64,000 nucleotides of DNA, taken from the NCBI GenBank assembly GCA_004173235.1, contig SEAC01000015.1, forward strand, positions 372,001-436,000, read 5' to 3'. How positions within the stretch are numbered: the stretch's first letter is position 1; every line of letters starts with the position of its first letter. A program made the translations under genes and the position numbers. Below, one piece after another: positions 17,958 through 25,933 of the stretch. A model generated the notes under the pieces. The model was not told the DNA's origin, made no database searches, and was given only the letters and a program-made list of their open reading frames with translations. Source of the DNA: Chitinophagaceae bacterium (GTDB lineage: Bacteria > Bacteroidota > Bacteroidia > Chitinophagales > Chitinophagaceae).

Positions 17958-19301
17958 ATGTCATCGTTGCAGGTAGAGGTTAGCAACCGGCAGATCCTGA
18001 AGATCGCGCTTCCCATCAGCCTTGCGCTGCTGGTGCCCAACCTCAATTTCATCATCAATAATGTATTCCTCGGTCACCTGAGCGAGGAAGCGCTCGCCAT
18101 TGCAAGCATTACCGGTGTTTATTACCTCATCTTCAGCAGCATCGGCTATGGCCTCAACAACGGCTTGCAAGCCCTCATCGCGCGACGCGCTGGCGAGAAC
18201 CGCCCTGAGGAGATCGGGAAGATCTTTCACCAGGGCATCCTCATTGCCATGGGCATCGCGTTGCTCGGCATCATCACCACGTTCACGCTCGCGCCCGTGA
18301 TCCTGCGCGCCGTGGTGCACCACCCGGGCACGGCCAACAAGGCCATCACCTTCCTGCAACTCCGCATCTGGGGCCTCCCCTTCCTGTATATCTACCAGAT
18401 GCGCAATGCGCTGCTGGTGGGCACCAACAACAGCAGGCTGCTCGTGGCCGGCACGGTCATCGAGGCGGTGGCCAACGTGCTGTTCGACTGGGCGCTGATC
18501 TTCGGAAACCTCGGCCTGCCTGCGCTAGGATTCAACGGCGCAGCCTATGCTTCCATAATCGCGGAATTTCTCGGGATGTTCGCCATCTTCATCGTCATCC
18601 GCCTGCGCGGGCTCGATCGCCAGTTTTCGCTCTTTAAAAAAACAGAGTGGGATCCGCAGAACATCCGGAGCATTCTGTCGCTTTCGGGGCCGCTGGTATT
18701 TCAGCACGCCATCAGCATCATCGCCTGGTTTTTCTTTTACATTCTCATTGAGCGCAACAGCGGGCAAACCGGCCTGGCGGTTTCGAACACGATGCGGAAC
18801 ATCTTCGGTTTCTTCGGCGTGTTCGTGTGGGCTTTCGCAGCCACCTCCAACGCAATGGTGAGCAACATCATCGGCCAGGGCCGCCACGATCTGGTGGTGA
18901 CGTGCATCAAAAAGATCCAATGGATATCGTTGGGGCTTGCCCTGTGCGTGTTTGTTTTCCTGAATGCCTTCCCTTCGATCTACCTTTCCATTTACGGACT
19001 GAAGGGTGCCTTCGTGGAAGCAGGCGTGCCTGTTATCCGGGTGGTATCTGCATCGCTCGTGCTGATGTCGGTAGCCACCATCTGGCTCAATGCAGTCACC
19101 GGCACGGGCAACAGCCGCATCACTTTTCTTATTGAACTCGCTGCTATCATATTCTATTGCCTGTACGTGTTCATCATCCTCGAACGCTGGCACAGCTCGC
19201 TGGTGTGGGCCTGGATGTCGGAATTCCTATACTGGACGGTGCTCTTCAGCGGATCGTATTTCTACATAAAGAAAGGAAGGTGGAGGGAGAAGAAAATCTA
19301 G
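17958..19301 (+). CDS. MATE family multidrug/toxin exporter
   Basis: 447 residues from the ATG at 17958; upstream in-frame ATGs fall inside the divergent DUF3822 gene. Twelve membrane helices and the family stretches ALPISLALLVPNLNFIINNVFLGHLSEEALA, GLNNGLQALIARRAGENRPEEIG and ISIIAWFFFYILIERNSGQTGLAVSNTMRN. It exports organic cations using a sodium or proton gradient in this superfamily. The acidic helix-1 residue typical of well-studied MATE pumps is not evident, so the substrate is open. Confidence 0.92.
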   Translation: MSSLQVEVSNRQILKIALPISLALLVPNLNFIINNVFLGHLSEEALAIASITGVYYLIFSSIGYGLNNGLQALIARRAGENRPEEIGKIFHQGILIAMGIALLGIITTFTLAPVILRAVVHHPGTANKAITFLQLRIWGLPFLYIYQMRNALLVGTNNSRLLVAGTVIEAVANVLFDWALIFGNLGLPALGFNGAAYASIIAEFLGMFAIFIVIRLRGLDRQFSLFKKTEWDPQNIRSILSLSGPLVFQHAISIIAWFFFYILIERNSGQTGLAVSNTMRNIFGFFGVFVWAFAATSNAMVSNIIGQGRHDLVVTCIKKIQWISLGLALCVFVFLNAFPSIYLSIYGLKGAFVEAGVPVIRVVSASLVLMSVATIWLNAVTGTGNSRITFLIELAAIIFYCLYVFIILERWHSSLVWAWMSEFLYWTVLFSGSYFYIKKGRWREKKI

Positions 19302-19306
19302 GGAGA

Positions 19307-19370
19307 GGTTTTGAAAGGTTTTGGAAGGTTCCTGAGGGTTCCGGAAGGTTCCGGTAGGTTTCTGAGGATT
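19307..19370. repeat. decamer array, GGTTCCTGAA type
   Basis: Six units of exactly 10 bp on the plus strand: GGTTTTGAAA, GGTTTTGGAA, GGTTCCTGAG, GGTTCCGGAA, GGTTCCGGTA, GGTTTCTGAG. It starts 6 bp after the MATE stop codon and lies between convergent genes. A short CAAACCA heptamer array follows at 19422-19442. Confidence 0.88.
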
Positions 19371-19421
19371 GAAGGGCTTTTTGCTACGAAGCGTGACGGA
19401 TGCTGGTAGAAAGCAACGGCC

Positions 19422-19442
19422 CAAACCACAAACCACAAACTG
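19422..19442. repeat. heptamer array, CAAACCA type (single arm)
   Basis: Three 7-bp units: CAAACCA, CAAACCA, CAAACTG. This is the right-arm word of the GTTTGTG hairpins elsewhere, without an obvious left arm here. Confidence 0.7.
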
Positions 19443-19473
19443 GTAACTTTAAATAACTGTACACTTTGAACTG

Positions 19474-20232
19474 TCATTCCCATTCGCGCAGCAACCGCAC
19501 TCCTTCGGATTTGATGTGCGCGTCGTCGCCGGTTTTGTTGGGAATGGCGGGAAGCCTGCGGAGGCACTCCTTTGCTTTATCGTCCTGGCCATTGCGATGA
19601 TAGGCCTTCGCAAGCTCGAGGAAATTCAGGGCGAAGTCGGGTTCATAGGCGCGTGCTTTCTCGTAGCAGTTGATGGCTTCTCTTAAAGATGCGGGTGGCA
19701 ATCCGCCGTAGATGATTTTGAGCGCTGCTTTTTCAAACATTCCCAGGTTGTTCACTTCGTAGTGCCACTTGCCCAGCACATGCCAGGCGCGCCCATGCGC
19801 CGGGTTCAACTGAAGTGCCTTCTCGATATTGCTGCGGATCTCTTTCACGGCCTGAACGCGCTCGCGTCCGGATTCCATCATACCCAGGCGGCCGATGGCA
19901 AGACCTAGAGCATAATAGCCATCGGCTCCGGCCGGATTGACGCTTACTGCACGGAGCGCATAGGCTTTCCCGAGCTTATAGATCTCAACCTGGTGCTCCT
20001 TCCGTGTTTGTCGTTTGCCAATGCGGCTGCATAGTTCGCTTAGCTTCCACAGCGCTGCATAGCTCGACGGATTGACCTTGACGGCTACTTTGAGCGTTTC
20101 CAAGGCGCCGATCTCGTTGAGGCTCGCCTCCTGCTGGTACGCGGTTTCCAGCAGCTCGTGCTCCGGCTGCGCCGAGGATGGCAAGGACAGCAGCAGCGCC
20201 GCCGCCAATATAAAAGTCAGTGGTGCGCTCAT
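19474..20232 (-). CDS. secreted TPR-like protein
   Basis: 252 residues with a signal peptide (about 1-21, ending SLPSSAQ) and then helical repeats of TPR type: YAALWKLSELCSRIG, KAYALRAVSVNPAGADGYYALGLAIGRLG, IEKALQLNPAHGRAWHVLGKWHYE and YEPDFALNFLELAKAYHRNGQDDKA. It resembles the bacterial relatives of the regulator-of-microtubule-dynamics TPR family. It probably acts as a periplasmic protein-binding scaffold. Its ATG overlaps the folB stop by 4 bp, so the two are co-transcribed. Confidence 0.8.
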   Translation of the reverse strand: MSAPLTFILAAALLLSLPSSAQPEHELLETAYQQEASLNEIGALETLKVAVKVNPSSYAALWKLSELCSRIGKRQTRKEHQVEIYKLGKAYALRAVSVNPAGADGYYALGLAIGRLGMMESGRERVQAVKEIRSNIEKALQLNPAHGRAWHVLGKWHYEVNNLGMFEKAALKIIYGGLPPASLREAINCYEKARAYEPDFALNFLELAKAYHRNGQDDKAKECLRRLPAIPNKTGDDAHIKSEGVRLLREWE

Positions 20233-20594
20233 AGGTTATAGAATTTCGAATAGGCAACACGCACCGATCCCTGGAAGTGTTCGATGGCGGGCGTGATCTT
20301 ACGAATAGAAATATCCAGTCGCTGCAGTTGCGGGTACGCTTCTTCAATGCGCGCCCCGATTTTTTGGCAAATCGTTTCCAGCAAAGCTTCGCGCTCCGAA
20401 AAAATGGAACGCAACAAGGCGTACACTTCCGCGTAATTGATGGTTTGCCGGATATTCGTTATCGCTTCACCGCCTGAAACGAAAAGATGGACGTCTACTT
20501 CAAAACCGTTGCCGGTAGCCACCTCACCCGCGTACACGCCGTGGGGGGCATGAAAACGAAGGCCTTCGAGGGCAATAGTGAAAGTGGCTGTCAT
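20229..20594 (-). CDS. folB: dihydroneopterin aldolase
   Basis: 121 residues from the ATG at 20594; a further upstream ATG at 20624 adds a Cys/Arg-rich stretch not seen in the family. Converts 7,8-dihydroneopterin to 6-hydroxymethyl-dihydropterin in folate synthesis. Typical stretches are IALEGLRFHAPHGVYAGE, INYAEVYALL and LLETICQKIGARI, ending with KITPAIEHFQGSVRVAYSK. First gene of a two-gene unit with the TPR protein. Confidence 0.92.
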   Translation of the reverse strand: MTATFTIALEGLRFHAPHGVYAGEVATGNGFEVDVHLFVSGGEAITNIRQTINYAEVYALLRSIFSEREALLETICQKIGARIEEAYPQLQRLDISIRKITPAIEHFQGSVRVAYSKFYNL

Positions 20595-20666
20595 CTGCGA
20601 CAATTTACAACGGCGCGCGCACAATCGGGTGACAGGAAATGTTATAATGGCCTGGCGGCAGATGCC

Positions 20667-21614
20667 TTAGTGCAACCCTTTTTCCGAAAGGAAGCGCTCT
20701 GCATCGAGTGCAGCCATGCAGCCGGAACCCGCTGCCGTCACGGCTTGGCGGTAGATCTTGTCCTGCACGTCGCCCGACGCAAAAACGCCTTCGATGTTCG
20801 TCTTTGCCGAGCCGGGCACCGTCTTTAGGTAACCGGCTTCGTCCATATCGAGCTGGCCTTTAAAAATATCCGAATTGGGCTGGTGACCGATGGCTACGAA
20901 AAAGCCCTTCACCGGTATTTCTATTTTCTCGTCGGTTTGTGTATTGTGGATGCGGACGGCGTCCACGCTTTTTTCGCCAAGAATTTCGTCGGTCACCGAG
21001 TTCCAGTAGATCTTGATGTTGGGCGTTGCCTTCACGCGGTCCTGCATGATCCTGGACGCGCGCATTTCGTCGCGGCGCACGATCATGTGCACGGTGGAGC
21101 AAAGCTTGGACAGGTAAAGCGCTTCTTCAGCTGCCGTGTCACCCGCACCAACGATCGCCACTTCCTTACCGCGGAAGAAGAAACCGTCGCAAACGGCGCA
21201 TGCCGAAACACCGTAGCCGTTGAGGCGCTGCTCGCTTTCGAGGCCAAGCCATTTTGCGGAGGCGCCCGTAGCAATGATGACCGCATCGGCCTCTACCTGC
21301 TTTTCTTCGTCGATGGTCACCTGGAAGGGATGCTTCGAAAAATCAACCGCAGTGGCAAGTCCATACCGGAGGTCGGCACCCATGCGCTGTGCCTGCTTTT
21401 CAAAGTGCACCATCAGTTCGGGTCCCTGCACACCATCGGGGAAGCCCGGGTAGTTTTCCACTTCGGTGGTGATGGTCAGCTGACCTCCGGGCTGAATGCC
21501 CTGGTACAACACAGGCTTGAGGTTGGCACGCGCGGCATATATGGCGGCCGTGTAGCCCGCCGGTCCGGAGCCTATGATGAGGAGCTGTACTTTTTCGGGA
21601 GTGGTTTTTTCCAT
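20667..21614 (-). CDS. trxB: thioredoxin-disulfide reductase
   Basis: 315 residues from the ATG at 21614. NADPH-dependent FAD enzyme that reduces thioredoxin. It shows the FAD site IIGSGPAGYTAAIYAARA (13-30), the redox pair in CAVC (Cys139, Cys142), the NADPH site VGAGDTAAEEALYLS and the C-terminal FASGDVQDKIYRQAVTAAGSGCMAA. An upstream in-frame ATG at 21728 is rejected because the extension is a translation of the decamer repeat. An exact TAnnTTTG box ends 8 nt before the ATG. Confidence 0.96.
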   Translation of the reverse strand: MEKTTPEKVQLLIIGSGPAGYTAAIYAARANLKPVLYQGIQPGGQLTITTEVENYPGFPDGVQGPELMVHFEKQAQRMGADLRYGLATAVDFSKHPFQVTIDEEKQVEADAVIIATGASAKWLGLESEQRLNGYGVSACAVCDGFFFRGKEVAIVGAGDTAAEEALYLSKLCSTVHMIVRRDEMRASRIMQDRVKATPNIKIYWNSVTDEILGEKSVDAVRIHNTQTDEKIEIPVKGFFVAIGHQPNSDIFKGQLDMDEAGYLKTVPGSAKTNIEGVFASGDVQDKIYRQAVTAAGSGCMAALDAERFLSEKGLH

Positions 21615-21622
21615 GACGGGGG

Positions 21623-21630
21623 CAAAAGTA
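21623..21630 (-). promoter_or_regulatory. -7 box 8 nt from the trxB start codon
   Basis: TACTTTTG matches TAnnTTTG exactly. Its closeness to the ATG at 21614 predicts a very short or absent leader and supports that start. Confidence 0.5.
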
Positions 21631-21640
21631 ACGTAAAGAA

Positions 21641-21704
21641 GGTTTGGGATGGTTCCTGAAGGTTCCTGAGGGTTCTGGAGGGTTCCGGAAGGTTCCGGAG
21701 GGTT
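21641..21704. repeat. decamer array, GGTTCCTGAA type
   Basis: Six 10-bp units: GGTTTGGGAT, GGTTCCTGAA, GGTTCCTGAG, GGTTCTGGAG, GGTTCCGGAA, GGTTCCGGAG, then GGTT. It lies between the trxB promoter and the DUF4249 stop codon. Confidence 0.9.
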
Positions 21705-21732
21705 GCTAGGAAGAGCGAAACGACACACTTGC

Positions 21733-22623
21733 CTACCGCGGGATTACGATGGTTCGGTACTGCGCCGCATAGCCACCGAAGTAGCCGAGGGCACCGTTAC
21801 TGATGTTGCTGAGCACGCGCGTTGGGGCGGCGAAGGGATTGCCCACCGATTGATACGTATACTCCATCGTGCGCCAGAAGTCGTAGGTGGCGCGATTGAT
21901 ATTTGCAAGTTTCAGGGTGACGGTGTCGCCGCGTTTGAAGGCGCGTTCGTCGAAGCCGTTGTTGTTGCCGTTGCGATCTATTCCCGGATCGATGGGAAGA
22001 TCGTAGGTGGTTCCATCCACCACGAGATCGTCAAAAACCGAATTGCGTCCGGGCAGCAATCGCTCCGAATCGCGCTGTGTCCAGTAGCGCACATAATCGC
22101 CGTAGCCGCGCGGGTCGGTGGCTTTCACCATCACCTCCACCTTTCCGTCGGTGGTATCGCGGCTGTTTACGCGCCACCAGATGGAATCGATGCGTTTGGT
22201 GATGGCCGGAATGCGCGTTTGGGCCGCGTAGGTTTGTCCGTCGAAAACGATGCGCAGGCTGTAATCCGTTTGCAGCGAGCCGAGAAAAGCAGTGGACAGG
22301 TTAGTAGAATCAATCGAATAAAAAGAAACCGAATAGGGCGTGTTGGGCACGGGCACGGTGTACTCTTTCAGGCGATGCGTGACAGTGCCGTTCGACATTT
22401 CCACTTCAGCTCCATGAGCGAAGGAGTTGGCGAGTTGGTCGATGCCGAGCGTGGAAAAGTAGCCGAGCGACTTGCTCAGGATCACGAGCGGTGGCTGCCC
22501 GTTTTCGATGGTAGCTTCCACCACGAGCTTCGGGTTCACCTCATTGAGCGGGAAATCGATGTCCTTTTCGCAGCCGGCGAGCAGGAGCAATGCGGGCAGC
22601 AGGAAGAGAAGCCGGTGTTTCAT
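21733..22623 (-). CDS. DUF4249 family lipoprotein
   Basis: 296 residues with a lipoprotein signal (LPALLLLAGC, lipid cysteine near residue 18). The mature start EKDIDFPLNEVNPKLVVEATIENG and the VILSKSLGYF region match the DUF4249 family of Bacteroidota. Such proteins are usually encoded beside a TonB-dependent receptor and probably sit at the outer membrane; here no receptor is adjacent. An exact TAnnTTTG box ends 5 nt before the ATG. Confidence 0.8.
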   Translation of the reverse strand: MKHRLLFLLPALLLLAGCEKDIDFPLNEVNPKLVVEATIENGQPPLVILSKSLGYFSTLGIDQLANSFAHGAEVEMSNGTVTHRLKEYTVPVPNTPYSVSFYSIDSTNLSTAFLGSLQTDYSLRIVFDGQTYAAQTRIPAITKRIDSIWWRVNSRDTTDGKVEVMVKATDPRGYGDYVRYWTQRDSERLLPGRNSVFDDLVVDGTTYDLPIDPGIDRNGNNNGFDERAFKRGDTVTLKLANINRATYDFWRTMEYTYQSVGNPFAAPTRVLSNISNGALGYFGGYAAQYRTIVIPR

Positions 22624-22628
22624 CGCGG

Positions 22629-22636
22629 CAAAGATA
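22629..22636 (-). promoter_or_regulatory. -7 box 5 nt from the DUF4249 start codon
   Basis: TATCTTTG matches TAnnTTTG exactly and lies between the start codon (22623) and the CGTGAGC heptamer array starting at 22639. A leaderless transcript is predicted. Confidence 0.5.
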
Positions 22637-22638
22637 AT

Positions 22639-22770
22639 CGTGAGCCGTCAGCCGTGAGCCGTGAGCGGTCAGCCGTGAGCCGTCAGCCCGCTAAACGAAA
22701 AACGGAAGCCTGGGGCTCCCGTTTTGTATATCATGCGTTAGCGCTCACGGCTGACGGCTCAGTGTTCACG
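22639..22770. repeat. heptamer inverted repeat, CGTGAGC / GCTCACG, enclosing a terminator
   Basis: Left arm of seven 7-bp units (22639-22687): CGTGAGC, CGTCAGC, CGTGAGC, CGTGAGC, GGTCAGC, CGTGAGC, CGTCAGC. Right arm of four units (22743-22770): GCTCACG, GCTGACG, GCTCAGT, GTTCACG. The arms can pair; the loop contains the rpoD terminator hairpin at 22699-22725. The right arm ends 3 bp from the rpoD stop codon. Confidence 0.9.
22696..22725 (-). terminator. intrinsic terminator of rpoD
   Basis: On the minus strand AAAACGGGAGCC and GGCTTCCGTTTT pair around a 3-nt loop with one mismatch, followed by a T-rich run (TTTTTCGTTT). It lies in the loop of the CGTGAGC inverted repeat. Confidence 0.7.
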
Positions 22771-22773
22771 ATA

Positions 22774-23631
22774 CTATCCCAGATACGCCTTCAGCGCATT
22801 ACTGTAGCGCGCTTTCTGCAGGCGCTTGATGGCGCGCTCCTTGATCTGGCGGATGCGCTCCTTGGTGAGGTCGTACTTCTGGCCGATCTGCTCGATGGTA
22901 ACGCCGTTTTCGCCGTCAAGGCCGAAGTAGGCATTTACGATCTCCGCTTCGCGGGGCGAGAGCGACTTCAGCACGCGGCGGATCTCGGCGCGGAGTGAAT
23001 CCTTCATCACGTCGTCGTCGGTGTCATCGGAACCTTCAAGAAGGTCGCCCATGGCCACGTCTTCGGCTTCGTGCACCGGGGCATCGAGCGATGTGTGACG
23101 AGTATTGCTCTGGAAGATGTTGTTGATCTCGGTCTCGCTCATTTCCAGGATGTCGGCCAGTTCCTCGGTGCTCGGCTCGCGCTCGTGCTCCTGCTCGAAG
23201 GCCATGTAGGCCTTGTTTGCTTTGTTGTAGGTACCGATCTTATTCTGCGGGAGGCGCACGAGACGGCCCTGCTCGGCCAGAGCCTGGAGGATCGACTGGC
23301 GGATCCACCACACAGCGTAGGAAATGAATTTGAAGCCTTTTGTTTCGTCGAAGCGCTGGGCAGCCTTGATCAGGCCGAGGTTACCTTCGTTGATCAGGTC
23401 GGAAAGCGAAAGACCCTGGTGTTGATACTGCTTCGCTACCGAAACCACGAAACGGAGGTTCGCCTGCACCAGTTTGTCGAGCGCACGCTGGTCGCTCATC
23501 TTGATGCGCTGGGCGAGCGTGGTCTCTTCCTCTGGGGTGATCATCGGGATCTTGGAGATTTCCTGGAGGTATTTTTCAACGGCTTGCGAGTCCCTGTTGG
23601 TGATCTGGGTAGCAATTTTAAGCTGCCTCAT
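22774..23631 (-). CDS. rpoD: primary sigma factor (RpoD/SigA family)
   Basis: 285 residues, the short Bacteroidota form without region 1.1. Directs RNA polymerase to TTTG / TAnnTTTG promoters. Region 1.2 starts at DSQAVEKYLQEISKIPMITPEEE. Region 2 has LVQANLRFVVSVAKQYQHQGLSLSDLINEGNLGLIKAAQRFDETKGFKFISYAVWWIRQSI. Region 4 ends with the helix-turn-helix TIEQIGQKYDLTKERIRQIKERAIKRLQ. It has a leader of about 95 nt from an exact -7 box and a strong terminator, so it is monocistronic. Confidence 0.97.
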   Translation of the reverse strand: MRQLKIATQITNRDSQAVEKYLQEISKIPMITPEEETTLAQRIKMSDQRALDKLVQANLRFVVSVAKQYQHQGLSLSDLINEGNLGLIKAAQRFDETKGFKFISYAVWWIRQSILQALAEQGRLVRLPQNKIGTYNKANKAYMAFEQEHEREPSTEELADILEMSETEINNIFQSNTRHTSLDAPVHEAEDVAMGDLLEGSDDTDDDVMKDSLRAEIRRVLKSLSPREAEIVNAYFGLDGENGVTIEQIGQKYDLTKERIRQIKERAIKRLQKARYSNALKAYLG

Positions 23632-23732
23632 AGTGTAGTATTCCTTGCGGTTAGAAGATGAAACGATTGAAGACCTTGCCCTGTTGCAAAACGCTGCGAA
23701 AAAGCGGAGTTGAACTTTTCTGGCACTGTCTG

Positions 23733-23740
23733 CAAAGGTA
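23733..23740 (-). promoter_or_regulatory. -7 box for rpoD
   Basis: TACCTTTG matches TAnnTTTG exactly, about 100 nt before the rpoD ATG at 23631. The leader contains AT-rich sequence but no structure I can name. Confidence 0.45.
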
Positions 23741-23874
23741 AGCGGAAAAAAGGATTTTGCATAACATTTTTCCGTATATTATCCGCAGCAAAAACTGTAC
23801 TACGCTTCTGGGCAACAGCGTAAGCTTCTGTTAATAGCCATTCCGCCTACTTATTCACCAAAATTCCTCGTTGT

Positions 23875-25173
23875 TCACACCGAAGCTGGACTGGCCTCCT
23901 TTTTTCTCGCGAGCCAGAACCACAAACCGGCGCCTGCAAGCACCAACCCGATCGCAATCACTTCGGCCTGCGTCGGATTGCCAGGGAGGAAGCTAATCCT
24001 CGTATTCACCCGGATGGTCTCCACCAAAAAGCGCTCAACGCCATTCACGATGAGGTAAAGGCAGAAGAGCGCTCCCGCAGGACGCAGTTTTTTACGTAAA
24101 CTCCACAGCAGGAAGAACAGTGCCGTGCCGGCCAGCAGCTCGTAAAGCGGTGTGGGGAACACCGGCACAGGGAGGGCGTTGCAGTATTTGGTGTCCGTGC
24201 AGCCGGCAATGGGAACGCCGTCCTCGTTCACGTTGTGCGGATATTGATAGGCAAAGAACCAGTTGGGCAAAAAACCAACGGGCTTCTTGAATGCAGTGTG
24301 CTCCGGAACACCGCCGCTCTCGCGCCAGCGCATCCGCATGTATCCCGCATGCGTCTGCAACGTTTGATCGTAGTCGCCGGGCGCAGCCTCCACCACCTGT
24401 TGGTTTGCATCCACTTTGTATGCAGAATTGTAGATGCCCCAGTCGCCATCGCCGGCCACCTGGCAACCGATGCGGCCAACTGCGTAGGCGATCATCAGTG
24501 CGGGCGCGATCGCGTCGGCAAGATGCCGAACGGGGATCTTGTGCTTCCGGGCATAGATGATAATGGCGATGGTGGCGCAGATCAACCCCCCGTAAAAAGT
24601 AAGTCCCGCGGGCGAAAAGATATAATCCGTAGGGTGCTTCAGGAAGTCGCCCCAGTTTTCAAAGATGTCGAACAGTTTCGCACCGAGCAGGCCGAAGATC
24701 AGCGCGAGGATGGTGAACTCGCCTACGCGGTCGTGCGGCCATAGCCGGATGGTGCGTTGCTCGGGCTTTGGCAGTTGTTCCTTACGTTTTTCCCACCACT
24801 TCCACCCTGCGAGCGCGCCGCCAATAACGATGCCGATGAGTGGACTGCCCATCCCCGAAAACAAGTATGCCTGCGGGTCCTGCAACACATCGGAGCCCAG
24901 TGTGAAGATGCCGCCGATCTTGAACCCGAGCAGAAAGCCGCCCACGAAGTTGATCAGCAGTTCCCCGATCGATGCGGGCTTTCCCACTTCCACCTGCTCT
25001 TCGCTCGGTTGCAGCAAGCCGAGCTGGCTCTTCCGACGCAGTTCTTTGCTGAGCAGCGCCGCGCCTACCAGGAACGCAATGGCCACGAAAAAGCCAAAGG
25101 TGTTCACAATGCGGAGGAAGCCGAGCTCGATCCCGAACAGGTCACGAAAGGCATAGTAGAGATTGGGATACAT
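23875..25173 (-). CDS. lgt: prolipoprotein diacylglyceryl transferase family protein
   Basis: 432 residues, about 140 longer than E. coli Lgt. Transfers diacylglycerol to the lipobox cysteine of prolipoproteins at the inner membrane. About seven helices are visible. The core carries the family signature around AYAVGRIGCQVAGDGDWG (arginine of VGRIG), plus LTFYGGLICATIAI and NGVERFLVETIRVN near the C-terminus. The extra length is an N-terminal cytoplasmic/membrane stretch and an insertion after the signature. Several lipoproteins in this window would be its substrates. Confidence 0.88.
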   Translation of the reverse strand: MYPNLYYAFRDLFGIELGFLRIVNTFGFFVAIAFLVGAALLSKELRRKSQLGLLQPSEEQVEVGKPASIGELLINFVGGFLLGFKIGGIFTLGSDVLQDPQAYLFSGMGSPLIGIVIGGALAGWKWWEKRKEQLPKPEQRTIRLWPHDRVGEFTILALIFGLLGAKLFDIFENWGDFLKHPTDYIFSPAGLTFYGGLICATIAIIIYARKHKIPVRHLADAIAPALMIAYAVGRIGCQVAGDGDWGIYNSAYKVDANQQVVEAAPGDYDQTLQTHAGYMRMRWRESGGVPEHTAFKKPVGFLPNWFFAYQYPHNVNEDGVPIAGCTDTKYCNALPVPVFPTPLYELLAGTALFFLLWSLRKKLRPAGALFCLYLIVNGVERFLVETIRVNTRISFLPGNPTQAEVIAIGLVLAGAGLWFWLARKKEASPASV

Positions 25174-25194
25174 AAGGCTGCGAAAATAGCAGGT

Positions 25195-25226
25195 ATTGGT
25201 TTATTGGTCGATTGGTTTATTGGTAA
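25195..25226. repeat. octamer array, ATTGGTTT type
   Basis: Four exact 8-bp units: ATTGGTTT, ATTGGTCG, ATTGGTTT, ATTGGTAA. It sits 20 bp upstream of the minus-strand lgt start and is related to the reverse-oriented array at 6124-6157. Confidence 0.8.
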
Positions 25227-25253
25227 CAGGTTCTTCGTGGCCGTTTCTTACGT

Positions 25254-25280
25254 AAAAAAGCTTCCCACTGGGGAAGCTTC
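25254..25280 (-). terminator. intrinsic terminator of the bacilliredoxin gene
   Basis: Minus strand: AAGCTTCCC and GGGAAGCTT pair around a 4-nt loop and are followed by TTTTTT. It lies 59 bp downstream of the bacilliredoxin stop. Confidence 0.8.
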
Positions 25281-25338
25281 AAATACTTGCGTCTTAGAGC
25301 GACTTTGCTGCCTGGCGTGAACGCGCCGCTTGCGGCGA

Positions 25339-25755
25339 TTAATTGCAATACTGCTCGAATGCCGAGATGAGGTTGCTCGCGATCATCTGCGCCGAGCGGC
25401 CTTCGATCTGGTGGCGTTCGATGTAATGAACGAGGGCCCCGTCTTTGAATAGCGCGATGGCCGGCGAAGACGGAGGGTAAGGCATAAGGTGCTGGCGGAT
25501 GGTCTGCACGGCTTCGGTGTCGAAACCGGCAAACGAAGTGGCGAGGAAGTCGGGCTTCCGGGTTGCATTGTGCACAGCCATCAGCACACCTGGGCGTGCC
25601 GTACCGGCCGAACAGCCGCAAACCGAGTTGATCATGACCAGCGTAGTGCCGCCTTTCTGAAGCTGGCTTTCCACATCGGCACCGTTGAGCAGCTCGTTGA
25701 AACCATTGTCGGTGAGCTCCTCTTTCATCGGTTGTACTATCTCAACAGGATACAT
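25339..25755 (-). CDS. BrxA/BrxB family bacilliredoxin
   Basis: 138 residues from the ATG at 25755. Thioredoxin-fold protein that removes bacillithiol or similar low-molecular-weight thiols from protein cysteines. The active site CGC is at residues 46-48 (INSVCGCSAGTARPG), with the family ends SPAIALFKDG and HQIEGRSAQMIA. An upstream in-frame ATG at 25935 is rejected because it runs through the promoter region. An exact TAnnTTTG box ends 15 nt before the start. It is divergent from an Hsp20 gene, consistent with a shared stress role (inference). Confidence 0.92.
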   Translation of the reverse strand: MYPVEIVQPMKEELTDNGFNELLNGADVESQLQKGGTTLVMINSVCGCSAGTARPGVLMAVHNATRKPDFLATSFAGFDTEAVQTIRQHLMPYPPSSPAIALFKDGALVHYIERHQIEGRSAQMIASNLISAFEQYCN

Positions 25756-25770
25756 AGTTTGTAATTTTTG

Positions 25771-25778
25771 CAAAGGTA
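25771..25778 (-). promoter_or_regulatory. -7 box for the bacilliredoxin gene
   Basis: TACCTTTG matches TAnnTTTG exactly, 15 nt upstream of the ATG at 25755. Confidence 0.5.
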
Positions 25779-25933
25779 CGCAACTGCAATCATTGCAGTG
25801 AAACCCGCTACCAGTGTGACATTGTGGCGCTTTTAATGTTGAAACAGCGACATAGTGTCCTGGAAAATGCATCGGTACTCTGTTTGATTCTGGGGAGGAA
25901 ACAATGAAACCTTCAAAACTAAAAATATCAATC

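Noticed and set aside
21615-21728. N-terminal extension of trxB
   Set aside because: Its residues (PSGTLQNPQEPSGT) are a translation of the decamer repeat.
25904-25933. upstream start for Hsp20
   Set aside because: The ATG at 25904 has a purine-rich leader, but the ten added residues do not resemble the family; kept as an alternative, not as the call.
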